Positions 42,028 through 51,278 of a stretch of 64,000 bases of DNA are shown one piece after another. Below the pieces are notes generated by a model that made no database searches, had not been told where the DNA came from, and was given only the letters and a program-made list of their open reading frames with translations. The stretch's first letter is position 1; each line of letters opens with the position of its first letter. Source of the DNA: Candidatus Formimonas warabiya (GTDB lineage: Bacteria; Bacillota; Dehalobacteriia; Dehalobacteriales; Dehalobacteriaceae). The translations under genes were made by a program, and so were the position numbers. Location: positions 1,376,903 to 1,440,902 of the forward strand of contig NZ_CP017634.1 of NCBI RefSeq assembly GCF_002777255.1. The letters run 5' to 3'.

Positions 42028-45000
42028 ATGTTCTATCTATCCGACAAAATGATTCAATCCCATTGTGCCGAGGGTATTTATGAAAAAGGCCTGTCCTATT
42101 ACCATCAGGGCAGGGTGACCCGGCTGCTCTACCGGGAAAAGGACGGGCATTTTACCGCCACCGTCCAGGGCACATCAGCCTATACGGTGCAAATCGGCTT
42201 CGACCGGGAGGGCTATCTGAAGCAATATGCCTGCACTTGCCCGGCCTTTCATAAATATTTCGGTTTTTGCAAGCATACCGTGGCCGTTCTTTTGTCCATC
42301 AAGAATAACAAGCAGCTGTCCCAGAATGTGGATACATCCCGGGCAAAGCAATTGACCCGGGAGATTTTCAGCTATTTTGACACCGGTGACCCTGCTTACC
42401 AGCGGGAACTGGTGCTGGAGCCCACCCTGATTTTTCATTACCGGCCGGGCCGGGGGAGTAAAAATTACGCCTCCCTCACTTTGAGTGTGGGAGAGGAAAG
42501 AACCTATGTGGTGAAAAACATCAAATCCTTTTTGGAGGCCATCGGGGCGGGAAAAACGCTGGAATTCAGCAAGAATTTTACCTATGATCCCCATGTGCAT
42601 TGTTTTAGCCCGGCGGACCGGGAGATGCTCTCCCTCTTTCAGGAGGTCTACCAGGTTTATCATTTGTCTTTGCCCGACCAGTATTTCCGGGGGGTGAAAG
42701 GCCCTTTTGAGGGCAAGGAACTGCTCCTTCCTGAGGCCATCCTGAAGAGGTGGTTTACCCTGATGCAGGGCCGCATCTTTTCCCTGCTGCTGCAGGATGT
42801 GCTTTACCGGGGCGTCACGGTGCGGGAAGAAGAGATCCCGGTGGTTTTCTCCCTGGAGGAAACCGGGCAAAACCTGGTCCTCCGGTGGAACGCCAGGGAA
42901 AATATGGTGCCTTTAACCGGCGGGGGAGATTATTTTTTCTACCAGGGAAATGTGCATCATCTCTCTCATGAACAGCACCGGATCCTGCTCCCTTTCCTGC
43001 AGGGGCTGCAGCAGACCTCCGGTCAGGCCCTGGTGTTTTTGAAGGAAGATAAGGAGCGTTTTGTCTCCGAGCTCCTGCCCCATGTGAAAAAAGCCGGACG
43101 GCTGGCGATCCACCCCAGTCTGGCCGATAAAATCGTGGAACGGCCCCTCCAGGCGGAAATCTATCTGGACGCGGAAGAGGACCGCATTACCGCCGAGGTG
43201 AAGTTTGTCTACGGGGACCGCACCATCAATCCTTTTGCCCCGGACCGGGATCAGGGCCCGGACCCGGAACACATTCTGCTCCGGGATGCGGAAAAAGAAA
43301 AAGCGGTGCTGGCCTTTTTTGAGAACAGCCGGTTCCGGGTGGCCGGACCCATGATTTACCTGGAGGAAGAGGAAGTGATCTATGATTTTGTCTACCGGCT
43401 TCTTCCGGAACTGCAGCGCCTGGCTGATGTTTTTTACAGCGAGCGCTTTCAGCACATGAGCAAAAAGCCAGCTCCCCATTTCAAAGGAAAGGTGACCCTA
43501 AACGGGGAGTTAAACCTGCTGGAACTGGACTTTGAATTGGAAGGGATCAACCGGGAAGAGCTTTTTGCCCTTTATGGGGCGATCCGGGAAAAGAAAAAAT
43601 ACTACCGGCTCAAGGACGGCTCTTTTCTTCCCCTGGCCTCCGAGGAACTGACGGATATGGCCGATTTCTTGGACGGCCTGGACCTGAAACAGGAAGACCT
43701 GGCCTCCGGCCGGGTGCAGGTGCCCAAGTACCGGGCCATGTACCTGGACAGCTTTTTTCAGGAAAACCGGCTGCGCCATTTCCGCAAAGACAAGACTTTT
43801 AAAGAACTGGCCCAAAGCATCCGGGAGCCGGAGGATACGGACTTCCTCCCGCCTGCCCACCTGGATCCGGTGCTGCGGGATTATCAAAAGACCGGCTTTA
43901 AATGGCTGAAATCTTTGGCTTTTTACGGGTTTGGGGGGATTTTGGCCGACGATATGGGCCTGGGCAAAACGGTGCAGGCGATCAGCTTTATCCATTCCGA
44001 GCGCCAGACGGACCCGGCGCCGGTCCTGGTGGTGGTCCCGTCTTCCGTGCTCTTCAACTGGCAGGCGGAAATCCGCCGGTTTTCCCCGGATTTGAAAACG
44101 CTGGTCGTCTCCGGCACTAAGGAGGAACGGGCCGTCCAGCTGGACGGAGTCCCGGCAGCGGACGTGGTCATCACCTCCTACCCTTTAATCCGGAGAGATA
44201 TTTCCCGTTACCGGGGCATGAACTTCAGCGCCTGCATCCTGGATGAGGCCCAGTATATTAAAAATCCCAGCTCTTTAACGGCCCGGTCCGTGAAGCTGCT
44301 TGCCGCCCGGAACTTTTTTGCTTTGACGGGCACGCCCATTGAAAACTCCCTCAGTGAGCTGTGGTCCATTTTCGACTTCCTCATGCCCGGCTATCTCCCT
44401 CCCTATGCGAAGTTTGTGCAAAAATACATAACCCCGCTGAAACAGGGGAACGGGAAAGAGGCCCTGGGGGAATTGTCCCGGAAAGTACGGCCTTTTATCC
44501 TGCGCCGTCTGAAACAGGATGTGGAGCAGGAACTGCCGGAAAAAATCGAGTTGAAAATGATTTCCGAGCTGACCCGGGAGCAGAAAAAGGTTTATCTCGC
44601 CTATTTGGAGCGCATTAAAGGAGAAATCGCGGGAGAGATTGCGCAGAATGGCTTTGAGAAAAGCCGGATCAAAATCCTGGCCGGCATGACCCGTTTAAGA
44701 CAGATTTGCTGCCACCCTTCCCTGTTTCTGGAGAATTATCAGGGCGAGAGCGGCAAGCTGACCCAGCTGGCGGAGACCCTGGCGGACTTGCGGGCGGGGG
44801 GCCACCGGTGCCTCTTGTTTTCCCAGTTTACCAGCATGCTTTCCATCATCCGGCACATGCTGGACCGGGAAAAGCGCCCCTATTTTTACCTGGACGGCGC
44901 CGTGGACGCCAAAGAACGCTTGGAACTGGTGGACGCCTTTAACCGGGGTGAAAGAGATCTCTTTCTGATTTCCCTCAAGGCCGGAGGCACGGGTTTGAAT

Positions 45001-45261
45001 CTGACCGGAGCCGATACGGTGATCCATTTTGATCCCTGGTGGAACCCGGCTGTGGAAGACCAGGCCACCGACCGGGCCCACCGCATCGGCCAGGTGAAAA
45101 ACGTCCATGTTCTGAAGTTTATTTCTTTGGGAACCATTGAAGAAAAAATCTATGAGCTGCAGCAAAGGAAAAAGGAAATGATCCGTCAGGTGATTGCCCC
45201 GGGAGAAACCTTTTTGTCCCAATTGAATGAGCAGGAGATTAAAGAGATTCTGGAAATATAA
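42028..45261 (+). CDS. SWIM zinc-finger SNF2-family helicase
   Basis: A 1077-aa Swi2/Snf2 ATPase. A SWIM finger (CTCPAFHKYFGFCKHT, CxCxnCxH) lies near residues 65-80, then a Snf2-associated bacterial domain (about 100-590). The helicase N-lobe has DDMGLGKT and ILDEAQYIKNPSS, and the C-lobe ends with TDRAHRIGQ. The ATG at 42028 has GAGAGG seven bases before it; an upstream frame start at 41995 is less likely. Such proteins remodel nucleoprotein or stalled transcription complexes in the RapA/HepA style. It is divergent from the SOS-controlled small genes. Confidence 0.93.
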   Translation: MFYLSDKMIQSHCAEGIYEKGLSYYHQGRVTRLLYREKDGHFTATVQGTSAYTVQIGFDREGYLKQYACTCPAFHKYFGFCKHTVAVLLSIKNNKQLSQNVDTSRAKQLTREIFSYFDTGDPAYQRELVLEPTLIFHYRPGRGSKNYASLTLSVGEERTYVVKNIKSFLEAIGAGKTLEFSKNFTYDPHVHCFSPADREMLSLFQEVYQVYHLSLPDQYFRGVKGPFEGKELLLPEAILKRWFTLMQGRIFSLLLQDVLYRGVTVREEEIPVVFSLEETGQNLVLRWNARENMVPLTGGGDYFFYQGNVHHLSHEQHRILLPFLQGLQQTSGQALVFLKEDKERFVSELLPHVKKAGRLAIHPSLADKIVERPLQAEIYLDAEEDRITAEVKFVYGDRTINPFAPDRDQGPDPEHILLRDAEKEKAVLAFFENSRFRVAGPMIYLEEEEVIYDFVYRLLPELQRLADVFYSERFQHMSKKPAPHFKGKVTLNGELNLLELDFELEGINREELFALYGAIREKKKYYRLKDGSFLPLASEELTDMADFLDGLDLKQEDLASGRVQVPKYRAMYLDSFFQENRLRHFRKDKTFKELAQSIREPEDTDFLPPAHLDPVLRDYQKTGFKWLKSLAFYGFGGILADDMGLGKTVQAISFIHSERQTDPAPVLVVVPSSVLFNWQAEIRRFSPDLKTLVVSGTKEERAVQLDGVPAADVVITSYPLIRRDISRYRGMNFSACILDEAQYIKNPSSLTARSVKLLAARNFFALTGTPIENSLSELWSIFDFLMPGYLPPYAKFVQKYITPLKQGNGKEALGELSRKVRPFILRRLKQDVEQELPEKIELKMISELTREQKKVYLAYLERIKGEIAGEIAQNGFEKSRIKILAGMTRLRQICCHPSLFLENYQGESGKLTQLAETLADLRAGGHRCLLFSQFTSMLSIIRHMLDREKRPYFYLDGAVDAKERLELVDAFNRGERDLFLISLKAGGTGLNLTGADTVIHFDPWWNPAVEDQATDRAHRIGQVKNVHVLKFISLGTIEEKIYELQQRKKEMIRQVIAPGETFLSQLNEQEIKEILEI

Positions 45262-45268
45262 ATAAGAA

Positions 45269-45289
45269 ACTACCGTCCTAGACGGTAGT
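45269..45289. terminator. Bidirectional terminator hairpin
   Basis: ACTACCGTC-CTA-GACGGTAGT is a perfect nine-base stem between the convergent SNF2 and coiled-coil genes. The minus-strand side is followed by TTTCTTATTT, the plus side only by CAAACC, so it fits the minus gene better. Confidence 0.7.
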
Positions 45290-45311
45290 CAAACCTATAT
45301 AAATATGTATC

Positions 45312-45614
45312 TTATGCGGTGCGGCCGGTCAGTTTGTGCAGGATTTCCGTATGTTTCAAGACATGAATGGCGATGACATCGGATTGAGTTTGCAGATTAT
45401 CTAATTTGTCGTTGACTTCTTTTCTAAACTCTTTCATTTCCGTTCTAAAGCCTGTCATTTCCGTTCTGAAGCCTGTCATTTCCGTTCTGAAGCCTGTCAT
45501 TTCCGTTTCCATGGATCCCATCCGGTTTTCCAGGGAAACAAACCGGGTTTCAAACCTGTCTTCCATCCCGGTTACTTTGTCGACTAATAATTCCAATAAT
45601 TCTCTGTCGGTCAC
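45312..45614 (-). CDS. SOS-controlled coiled-coil protein with heptad repeats
   Basis: A 100-aa acidic coiled-coil protein of unknown function, starting with GTG behind GGAGGGGGAG. Residues 38-60 hold three exact or near TEMTGFR heptads and a fourth TEMKEFR, produced by a 21-bp tandem DNA repeat (45430-45510). The remainder continues the heptads. Copy number is probably variable between strains. A promoter with a LexA-type box nearly identical to that of the HTH gene precedes it, so it should be DNA-damage-inducible. It resembles small DUF-type coiled-coil proteins next to mobile genes. Confidence 0.75.
   Translation of the reverse strand: MTDRELLELLVDKVTGMEDRFETRFVSLENRMGSMETEMTGFRTEMTGFRTEMTGFRTEMKEFRKEVNDKLDNLQTQSDVIAIHVLKHTEILHKLTGRTA
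45430..45510 (-). repeat. 21-bp tandem repeat inside coiled-coil gene
   Basis: About four units of CCTGTCATTTCCGTTCTGAA plus G, two identical and two diverged. Each adds one seven-residue heptad, so changes in copy number keep the frame. Confidence 0.85.
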
Positions 45615-45678
45615 CTTTACTCCCCCTCCTATCCTATTTTACTAGATTACCAGAAAATAATAAATAGAAGATAAGTCA

Positions 45679-45728
45679 GAACGCATGTTCTATGGTTAAA
45701 TATTACAGGATTAGACAAAAGATGTCAA
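45679..45728 (-). promoter_or_regulatory. SOS (LexA) promoter of coiled-coil gene
   Basis: On the minus strand TTGACA (45723-45728) and TAATAT (45700-45705), 17 bases apart, precede GAACATGCGTTC (45679-45690), a LexA-type box, nine bases downstream of the -10. The -35 overlaps the stop of the upstream SGNH gene. ATGTTCTATGGTTAAAT and neighbouring bases are shared with the promoter at 40886-40936. Confidence 0.78.
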
Positions 45729-46714
45729 CTTATTTTTTTCTCAGCCATCTGGCGAATAATCTCCCCCATGCGGGGAGCCATTTTTTCAGCGCCCTTTTCA
45801 TTCATGTGGTTCACGTCCCGGAAGCAGTCATAGGTGAGGCCGGGGAAATCCCGGTAGAGCTTTTTCCGGTGCCGGGCGGCCAGGTCCTCGACGTAGGCGA
45901 AAAATTCCTGCTCCTGGCGGCAGAATTTTTCATCTATAATGCGGTCGATCAAAGCCGTCTTGGGCAGATAGACCATTTGCCAGGACAGGTTTTGCCCATC
46001 GAGAAACTGGAGCGTTCTTTCCAGGGCCCCGGATTCCGGTCCGGGCAGGCGGAAGTCCAGCAGCCAGGAAGTAGAGAGTTCTTTCGCGTATTTTACCGTG
46101 TAATGCTCTTCTGTGCTGTCGCTGACCGGGGCAAGGCCTCCCGGATAGGCATCGGTGTCCGGGGCGGTTTCCCCCCGGAAAACCATCTTCATGGTTTCCC
46201 ACCACTGCAGGCGCATGCCGTAGGTGTAAGAAAGCCAGCTCAAAACCAGGTCCGCCTTGCGCTCCGGTCCCGGGACGGCGGCCCGGTCCCCGAGCCCGGC
46301 GATAAAGCGGAACTTGGGATCATACTGGACGTCCTTGCGGTCAAAATAGTGTTCGTTGACCGTGATAATCACGCCCTGGAGGTTGGGCAGCCGGGGAACC
46401 ACCTGGCGGAGCAGGTATTCGAAGTCCGTAGGCTTGCCGGCGTTGATGCTCAGGTTAAAGATAGAGCCGGGATCCTGGCCCAGTTCCCGGGCCACCAGGG
46501 TGGGCCGGATGGCGTCCCTGCTTTGGGAGTCCCCCAGCACCAGCCAGCGGATTTTTTCTTTGTCCTGACGGTCAAAGATCTTCAGCAAAGAGGAGATCTG
46601 GCCCACACTGCTGGTGGGAGCCAGCCCGTAAAAAGCCAGATTGCGGGCAATGAGAAATTCAAAGGCCATCAGGAAGATCAAAAACCAAAAGAAAGATTTC
46701 CGGAATATGTTCAT
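45725..46714 (-). CDS. SGNH hydrolase-like (DltD/AlgJ-type) protein, membrane-anchored
   Basis: A 329-aa protein with an N-terminal membrane anchor (residues 8-28) and an SGNH-like extracytoplasmic domain: VLGDSQSRDA near residue 60 (catalytic Ser block) and FRDVNHMNEKG near the end (the Asp-x-x-His pair). With the MBOAT protein encoded 13 bases upstream it forms the usual pair that moves acetyl groups across the membrane and onto a polysaccharide. Glycan target unknown. Confidence 0.8.
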   Translation of the reverse strand: MNIFRKSFFWFLIFLMAFEFLIARNLAFYGLAPTSSVGQISSLLKIFDRQDKEKIRWLVLGDSQSRDAIRPTLVARELGQDPGSIFNLSINAGKPTDFEYLLRQVVPRLPNLQGVIITVNEHYFDRKDVQYDPKFRFIAGLGDRAAVPGPERKADLVLSWLSYTYGMRLQWWETMKMVFRGETAPDTDAYPGGLAPVSDSTEEHYTVKYAKELSTSWLLDFRLPGPESGALERTLQFLDGQNLSWQMVYLPKTALIDRIIDEKFCRQEQEFFAYVEDLAARHRKKLYRDFPGLTYDCFRDVNHMNEKGAEKMAPRMGEIIRQMAEKKIS

Positions 46715-46727
46715 AGGCTCACCTTTT

Positions 46728-48134
46728 TCAGAAACGAAAATAAATAAACTGCTGCAGCCCGTTGGGCAAACCGGCCAGGATCAGGCCGAAAATGAAAAAA
46801 TAGACCAGGCCCCGGCAAAAAGCGGGCACCTTGGCCCATTGGGCGACGACAGGAGCGGGATTGCTCAGGAAACGGTCCTCTCCCCAGTGGAAAATGCCCA
46901 AAAGAGCCACCAGGAGCAGGCTTTTCTTGTTGCTCAGGAGGTCGTTCAGCCCAAAGCCCAGGAACATGTGGCCGATGTAGGTAAAAGCCTTGGGCAGGCT
47001 GGGAGCCCGGAAAAACACCCATCCCAGGGTGACGATCTGCCAGGTGAGGAAAACGGACAGGAGATGCCGGGCTTGCTCACTGAGAAAGGCAAAAGACCAC
47101 CGGGATTTCACCTGGTGGTAAATGACCAGGACCAGACCATGAAAGGCCCCCCAGATGAGAAAGGTCCAGGCCGCCCCGTGCCAGAAGCCGCAGACAGTCA
47201 TGGCCAGGAAAAGGTTGATATTTCTCCGGGCCGGCCCTTTTCGGGACCCGCCCAGGGGAATATAGATATAGTCCCGCACCCAGCCGGACAGGGTAATGTG
47301 CCAGCGTCGCCAGAACTCGGAAGGGTTGCGGCTGAAATAGGGGGTGGCAAAGTTACGGGTCAGCTCCAGGCCGAAAAGTTTGCCCAGACCCAGGGCGATA
47401 TCGCTGTACCCGGAAAAATCCAGGTAAATCTGAAAGCCGAAGAGATAGGCCCCCAGCCAGGCCTGGAGACCGGAGACGTAGCGGGGACGGGCAAAAAACC
47501 AGTCCACCGCCGGGGCAATATGGTCCGCGACCACTACCTTTTTGAACAGGCCCAGGGCAATGAAAAAAATGCCCCATTTCACCAGCCCGGCTTGAAACCT
47601 CACCTTTTCCAGCCGGGCTACCTGAGGCAGGAAATCCTTTCCCCGCATGATCGGTCCGGCCACCAGCTGGGCAAAAAAAGAAATAAATACCCAAAACCGC
47701 ACCAGAGAAGGGGGAACAATTTCCCCGCGGGAAACATCGACCAGGTAGGCAACCAGTTGGAAGGTGTAAAAGGAGATGCCGATGGGGAGAACGAGCTGGC
47801 CCAGAATACTGCCCGGGGGCACCAGCACCAGGCCGGTGAGGCCGGTGATCTCCCGGAGCAGAAAAAGGGCATACTTGAAAAAAACCAGGTTGCCCAAATT
47901 GATGAGCAGGCCCAGCCAGAGGAAGATCCTTCGCCCCGTGCGGTACAAATAAACCGAGCAGAGGTAGGTGCACACCGACATGACCGCAAAAAGAATCAGG
48001 TACCCGGTACCTGCCCAGCCGTAGAAAACAGCGCTGGCCACGCCTAAGATATAGACGCGCCCCTTTGGAAAGGCCCAGTAGAAAAGACTGCTCAAGAGCA
48101 AAAGAAAAAAGAATTCCGGTGTCTGAAATAACAT
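46728..48134 (-). CDS. MBOAT O-acyltransferase (AlgI/DltB-like)
   Basis: A 468-aa multi-spanning acyltransferase of the MBOAT family. RRWHITLSGWVRDYIYIPLGG and CGFWHGAAWTFLIWGAFHG carry the two conserved motifs, the second with the catalytic His. About 11 helices. It would export acetyl groups for O-acetylation of a surface polymer, working with the SGNH protein downstream. The start at 48134 is the first of the frame. Confidence 0.92.
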   Translation of the reverse strand: MLFQTPEFFFLLLLSSLFYWAFPKGRVYILGVASAVFYGWAGTGYLILFAVMSVCTYLCSVYLYRTGRRIFLWLGLLINLGNLVFFKYALFLLREITGLTGLVLVPPGSILGQLVLPIGISFYTFQLVAYLVDVSRGEIVPPSLVRFWVFISFFAQLVAGPIMRGKDFLPQVARLEKVRFQAGLVKWGIFFIALGLFKKVVVADHIAPAVDWFFARPRYVSGLQAWLGAYLFGFQIYLDFSGYSDIALGLGKLFGLELTRNFATPYFSRNPSEFWRRWHITLSGWVRDYIYIPLGGSRKGPARRNINLFLAMTVCGFWHGAAWTFLIWGAFHGLVLVIYHQVKSRWSFAFLSEQARHLLSVFLTWQIVTLGWVFFRAPSLPKAFTYIGHMFLGFGLNDLLSNKKSLLLVALLGIFHWGEDRFLSNPAPVVAQWAKVPAFCRGLVYFFIFGLILAGLPNGLQQFIYFRF

Positions 48135-48165
48135 GTGCCGTAACCTCGGTTAAATACTTTCCTTC

Positions 48166-49035
48166 CTATAAGCTCCGGGATTTTTCCCGAATAAAGTCCC
48201 CAAAGGCATCCCTCAAATCTTCCCGTTCCAGGGCAAAATCCACGGTTGCTTTCAAAAAGCCCAGCTTGTCCCCGACGTCGTAGCGTTTTCCCTCGAACCG
48301 GTAACCGTACATCTTGTGCCGGCCGTTCAGGGTGCGCAGGGCATCCGTCAGCTGAATCTCTCCCCCCGCCCCCGGAGGCTGTTTTTCCAGGATGGGGAAG
48401 ATTTCCGGCTCAATGATGTAGCGGCCCATAATGGCCAAATTGGACGGGGCTTTGTCCGGGGCCGGTTTTTCCATCAGGTCTTCGATCTCATAGACATTTT
48501 CTTCCCTGCCCTGGACTTTGATAATGCCGTATTTGCTTACGTCCCGGTCCGGAACAGGCTGGACCCCCACCACGCCGGAGCCGTATTTTTCATAAACCTC
48601 CATCAACTGGCCCAGGCAGGGCCGGCCGGACCGGATCACATCGTCGCCCAGAAGCACGGCAAAAGGCTCCTCCTTGACAAACTTGCGGGCGCAGTAAATG
48701 GCATGCCCCAAACCCAGGGCCTGTTTCTGGAACACATAGTGGACGTCCGCCATGCGGGAAATATCCTGGACCATCTCCAGCCACTGGTATTTTTCCTTGC
48801 GCGCCAATTCCGTTTCCAATTCGTAAGACATGTTGAAATGGTCCTCAATGGCCCTTTTCCCCCGCCCCGTGACAATGAGAATATCCTCGATCCCGGAGGC
48901 CACCGCTTCTTCCACGATATACTGGATGGTGGGCTTGTCCACGATGGGCAGCATTTCTTTGGGCTGGGCCTTGGTCGCGGGCAGGAAGCGGATGCCCAGG
49001 CCGGCGGCGGGAATGATTGCTGTTTTAATTTTCAT
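48166..49035 (-). CDS. galU: UTP-glucose-1-phosphate uridylyltransferase
   Basis: Makes UDP-glucose from UTP and glucose-1-phosphate for envelope glycans. The 289-aa sequence opens with KTAIIPAAGLGIRFLPATKA (nucleotidyltransferase loop), has VDKPTIQYIVEEAVASG, and the LGDDVI aspartates. GGTGA lies just before the ATG. It sits between the acetylation pair and the menaquinone genes. Confidence 0.96.
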   Translation of the reverse strand: MKIKTAIIPAAGLGIRFLPATKAQPKEMLPIVDKPTIQYIVEEAVASGIEDILIVTGRGKRAIEDHFNMSYELETELARKEKYQWLEMVQDISRMADVHYVFQKQALGLGHAIYCARKFVKEEPFAVLLGDDVIRSGRPCLGQLMEVYEKYGSGVVGVQPVPDRDVSKYGIIKVQGREENVYEIEDLMEKPAPDKAPSNLAIMGRYIIEPEIFPILEKQPPGAGGEIQLTDALRTLNGRHKMYGYRFEGKRYDVGDKLGFLKATVDFALEREDLRDAFGDFIREKSRSL

Positions 49036-49137
49036 CTTTTCACCTCATCATCGAATCTCAACATTTTACACCCGGTTCCCTGACCTTTCCGGCGCAAGCC
49101 AACCCGGGGTTAGCTTTTTTCTGTCCGGACACCGTGT

Positions 49138-50016
49138 TCAAAAGAGGATATCCACCAGGGCAAAAACAAAGACCAGGGCGCTCAGATAGCCGTTCATATT
49201 CATAAAAGCCACATTCAGCTTGCTTAAATCATGGGGATTCACCAGCCGGTGTTCGTGGTACAAAAGAGCCGTGGCCCCCAGCACCCCCAGGTAATAAGGC
49301 AGACCCAGGCCCGTGATGTAGCCGGTCCAGGCCAGCAGCACCGGGGCCAGCCCGTGCAAAAAGGCGGAAATCTCCAGGGCTCTCTTCAGGCCAAAGCGGG
49401 CGGGAATGGAGTGGAGACCGGTGCGGCGGTCAAAATCATAATCCTGGCAGGCATAAATAATATCAAATCCGGCCACCCAGCAGGTAACGGCAATGCCCAG
49501 CAGGCAGGCGGACGCAGGCAGGGTATTGGTGACGGCTACCCAGGCCCCCATGGGCGCCAGGCCCAGGGCCGCGCCTAAAACCACATGGCACAGCCAGGTA
49601 AAGCGCTTGGTATAGGAATAAATCACCAGCACAAAAACGGCAACGGGCATTAGCTTCACGGCCAGGGGAGAAAGCTGGTGCGCCGCATAATACAATAAGG
49701 CAAAGGACGCCGCCGCATAAATCCACACCTCGGAAGCCTTGAGCAGCCCGGCCGGAACGGCCCTTTGGGCCGTACGGGGATTGAGGGCGTCGATATGCCG
49801 GTCAATCAAGCGGTTCAGGCTCATCGCCGCAGTTCTCGCCCCGATCATGGCCAGGGTGATATAGACCAGCTCCCTTGCGCCCGGTACGGCGCGGGAAGCT
49901 AAAAAAGCGCCCAGATAGGCGAAAGGAAGGGCGAAGACAGTATGTTCAAATTTAATCATTTCCAAGAATACTTTCAATTTGTGCATTGCGCCATTTTTCT
50001 TCTCCGTTTTTATCAT
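49138..50016 (-). CDS. ubiA: UbiA-family prenyltransferase (menaquinone pathway)
   Basis: A 292-aa polytopic prenyltransferase. The two aspartate motifs for Mg-prenyl diphosphate are NRLIDRHIDALNPRT and YACQDYDFDRRTG. It is of the UbiA/MqnP type, attaching a prenyl chain to an aromatic acceptor. An in-frame ATG at 49986 is an alternative start. It lies 15 bases downstream of the prenyl-synthase-like gene, so the two probably act on menaquinone synthesis; no other menaquinone gene is present. Confidence 0.92.
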   Translation of the reverse strand: MIKTEKKNGAMHKLKVFLEMIKFEHTVFALPFAYLGAFLASRAVPGARELVYITLAMIGARTAAMSLNRLIDRHIDALNPRTAQRAVPAGLLKASEVWIYAAASFALLYYAAHQLSPLAVKLMPVAVFVLVIYSYTKRFTWLCHVVLGAALGLAPMGAWVAVTNTLPASACLLGIAVTCWVAGFDIIYACQDYDFDRRTGLHSIPARFGLKRALEISAFLHGLAPVLLAWTGYITGLGLPYYLGVLGATALLYHEHRLVNPHDLSKLNVAFMNMNGYLSALVFVFALVDILF

Positions 50017-50031
50017 TTCCCGGTTCCCGAA

Positions 50032-50796
50032 TTAATACGCCGCGGCACTTTTCTCCACAGGGGCGGTTCCCGGGTGGGGCAAGGCCATTTCCCTGATTTG
50101 GTCCACTAATTCCAGCATCAGATCCCGTTCCGGGCCGAAAGGAACTTTTGCGAGCGAATCTTTCGCTTCGTTAAGCAAACCCACGGGAGAAAGATGGCGC
50201 TTTTCTTTAATGATGCCCCAGGCCATGCCCAATTTCAGGCCAAACTGTTCCAGGGCCTCTGCCTTTTCCTTGGCGGCTCCCGCCACAGAGCTGCCGATCT
50301 TGCAGGCCAGGGCGCTGAGCAGGCCGTGTTCCCGGCGGATCACTTCCAGGCATGCTTCCTCACCGGCTAAGCCGCGATCCAGCACCTCGTGCCGGACCAC
50401 CCCTCCCTCATTCATCTCGCAGATCACCGAGGCCAGAGGGGCCAGCCATTCCAAAAGGTTATGGTCGCTTAATTTTTTGAAAAATTTACTGAACAGATAA
50501 TCCCCCACCAGCACGGGAAACTGGGGCGCTTCCTTGGCACAGTCATCGGGAATGCGATTATGGATTTCCTGGGCGATAAAGATGAGCTGGACCACACCGG
50601 CCAGGACGGCAGGTTTTTTGAGACAGCCTTGAAAAAGCTTGGCCGACAGCAAAACCAGGGTGGGTCGCAAATAGACATCTATGGGATTCAGCTGAAAGCC
50701 GGGAATAAATTCTGAAAGATGCCCGGATTTAAGGTGACAATCTTCTTCGATTTGGGCAAAAACAGCATTAAGCTCGGCTTGGATGGACGTAAGCAT
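50032..50796 (-). CDS. Degenerate polyprenyl-synthase-like protein
   Basis: A 254-aa all-alpha protein that aligns by pattern with polyprenyl diphosphate synthases (YLRPTLVLLSAKLF, then AQEIHNRIPDD, then PVLVGDYLFSKFF). The first Asp-rich motif is replaced (IHNRIPDD instead of IHDDxxD) and the second DDxxD cannot be found, so it is probably inactive as a synthase. It could be a regulatory or small subunit, like the HepS part of heptaprenyl synthase. It lies just before ubiA. Confidence 0.7.
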   Translation of the reverse strand: MLTSIQAELNAVFAQIEEDCHLKSGHLSEFIPGFQLNPIDVYLRPTLVLLSAKLFQGCLKKPAVLAGVVQLIFIAQEIHNRIPDDCAKEAPQFPVLVGDYLFSKFFKKLSDHNLLEWLAPLASVICEMNEGGVVRHEVLDRGLAGEEACLEVIRREHGLLSALACKIGSSVAGAAKEKAEALEQFGLKLGMAWGIIKEKRHLSPVGLLNEAKDSLAKVPFGPERDLMLELVDQIREMALPHPGTAPVEKSAAAY

Positions 50797-51140
50797 TGTT
50801 TCCTCCTAGCAGAAAGTAAAAGTCGCATACGGGCGGCAGGGGTTCATTGGTTTCACGGTATCATTTTTATTTCTATTATAGCATTATTTCAGGAAGGATA
50901 CCTTTCCATATTTTCATACTTCATTTTCCTAATCCGGATACTTCTTCGTATCTGTGATATCATACCCTATTTTTCACATTCCGGCAAGATGGGAAAGAGG
51001 TCAGGACGAAATGTCGGGGTTATTGTCTGAATTTCGTTCTTTCATCAATAATTTGTTTTGCGGATGTGCAAATTTTGACCTGTTTTTCTTTCCCTTTGCG
51101 GTAATATTTTTTTAAGAAACAAGGAAGCAAGGTGTTTTAC

Positions 51141-51278
51141 ATGCCTTACCTGGATAAAACCTTTGACTTCTTGCGCATTTTCAAGTTTTATACGGATGGT
51201 GCGGGGGGAACCTATTACCGCTTCTGGTTTATGCATTCTCCCAAACCGATGAAAAAACATCTCACCCGCAGGCATTGA
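51141..51278 (+). CDS. Possible 45-residue small protein
   Basis: ATG to TGA frame with AAGGTG six bases upstream. It reads MPYLDKTFDFLRIFKFYT and later YYRFWFMHSPKPMKKHLTRR: aromatic and basic, no family recognised. The opposite strand has a competing frame, so this may be chance. Confidence 0.22.
   Translation: MPYLDKTFDFLRIFKFYTDGAGGTYYRFWFMHSPKPMKKHLTRRH

Noticed and set aside
41838-42028. LexA control of the SNF2 helicase
   Set aside because: The box lies 115 bases upstream of the helicase promoter and is placed for the opposite-strand operon.
45430-45510. Short tandem repeats that might be a CRISPR array
   Set aside because: Units are adjacent without spacers and lie inside a coding frame as heptads.
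45692-48047. Plus-strand frames of 351 and 468 codons over the SGNH and MBOAT genes
   Set aside because: They are antisense to genes with clear catalytic motifs and have repetitive low-complexity composition.
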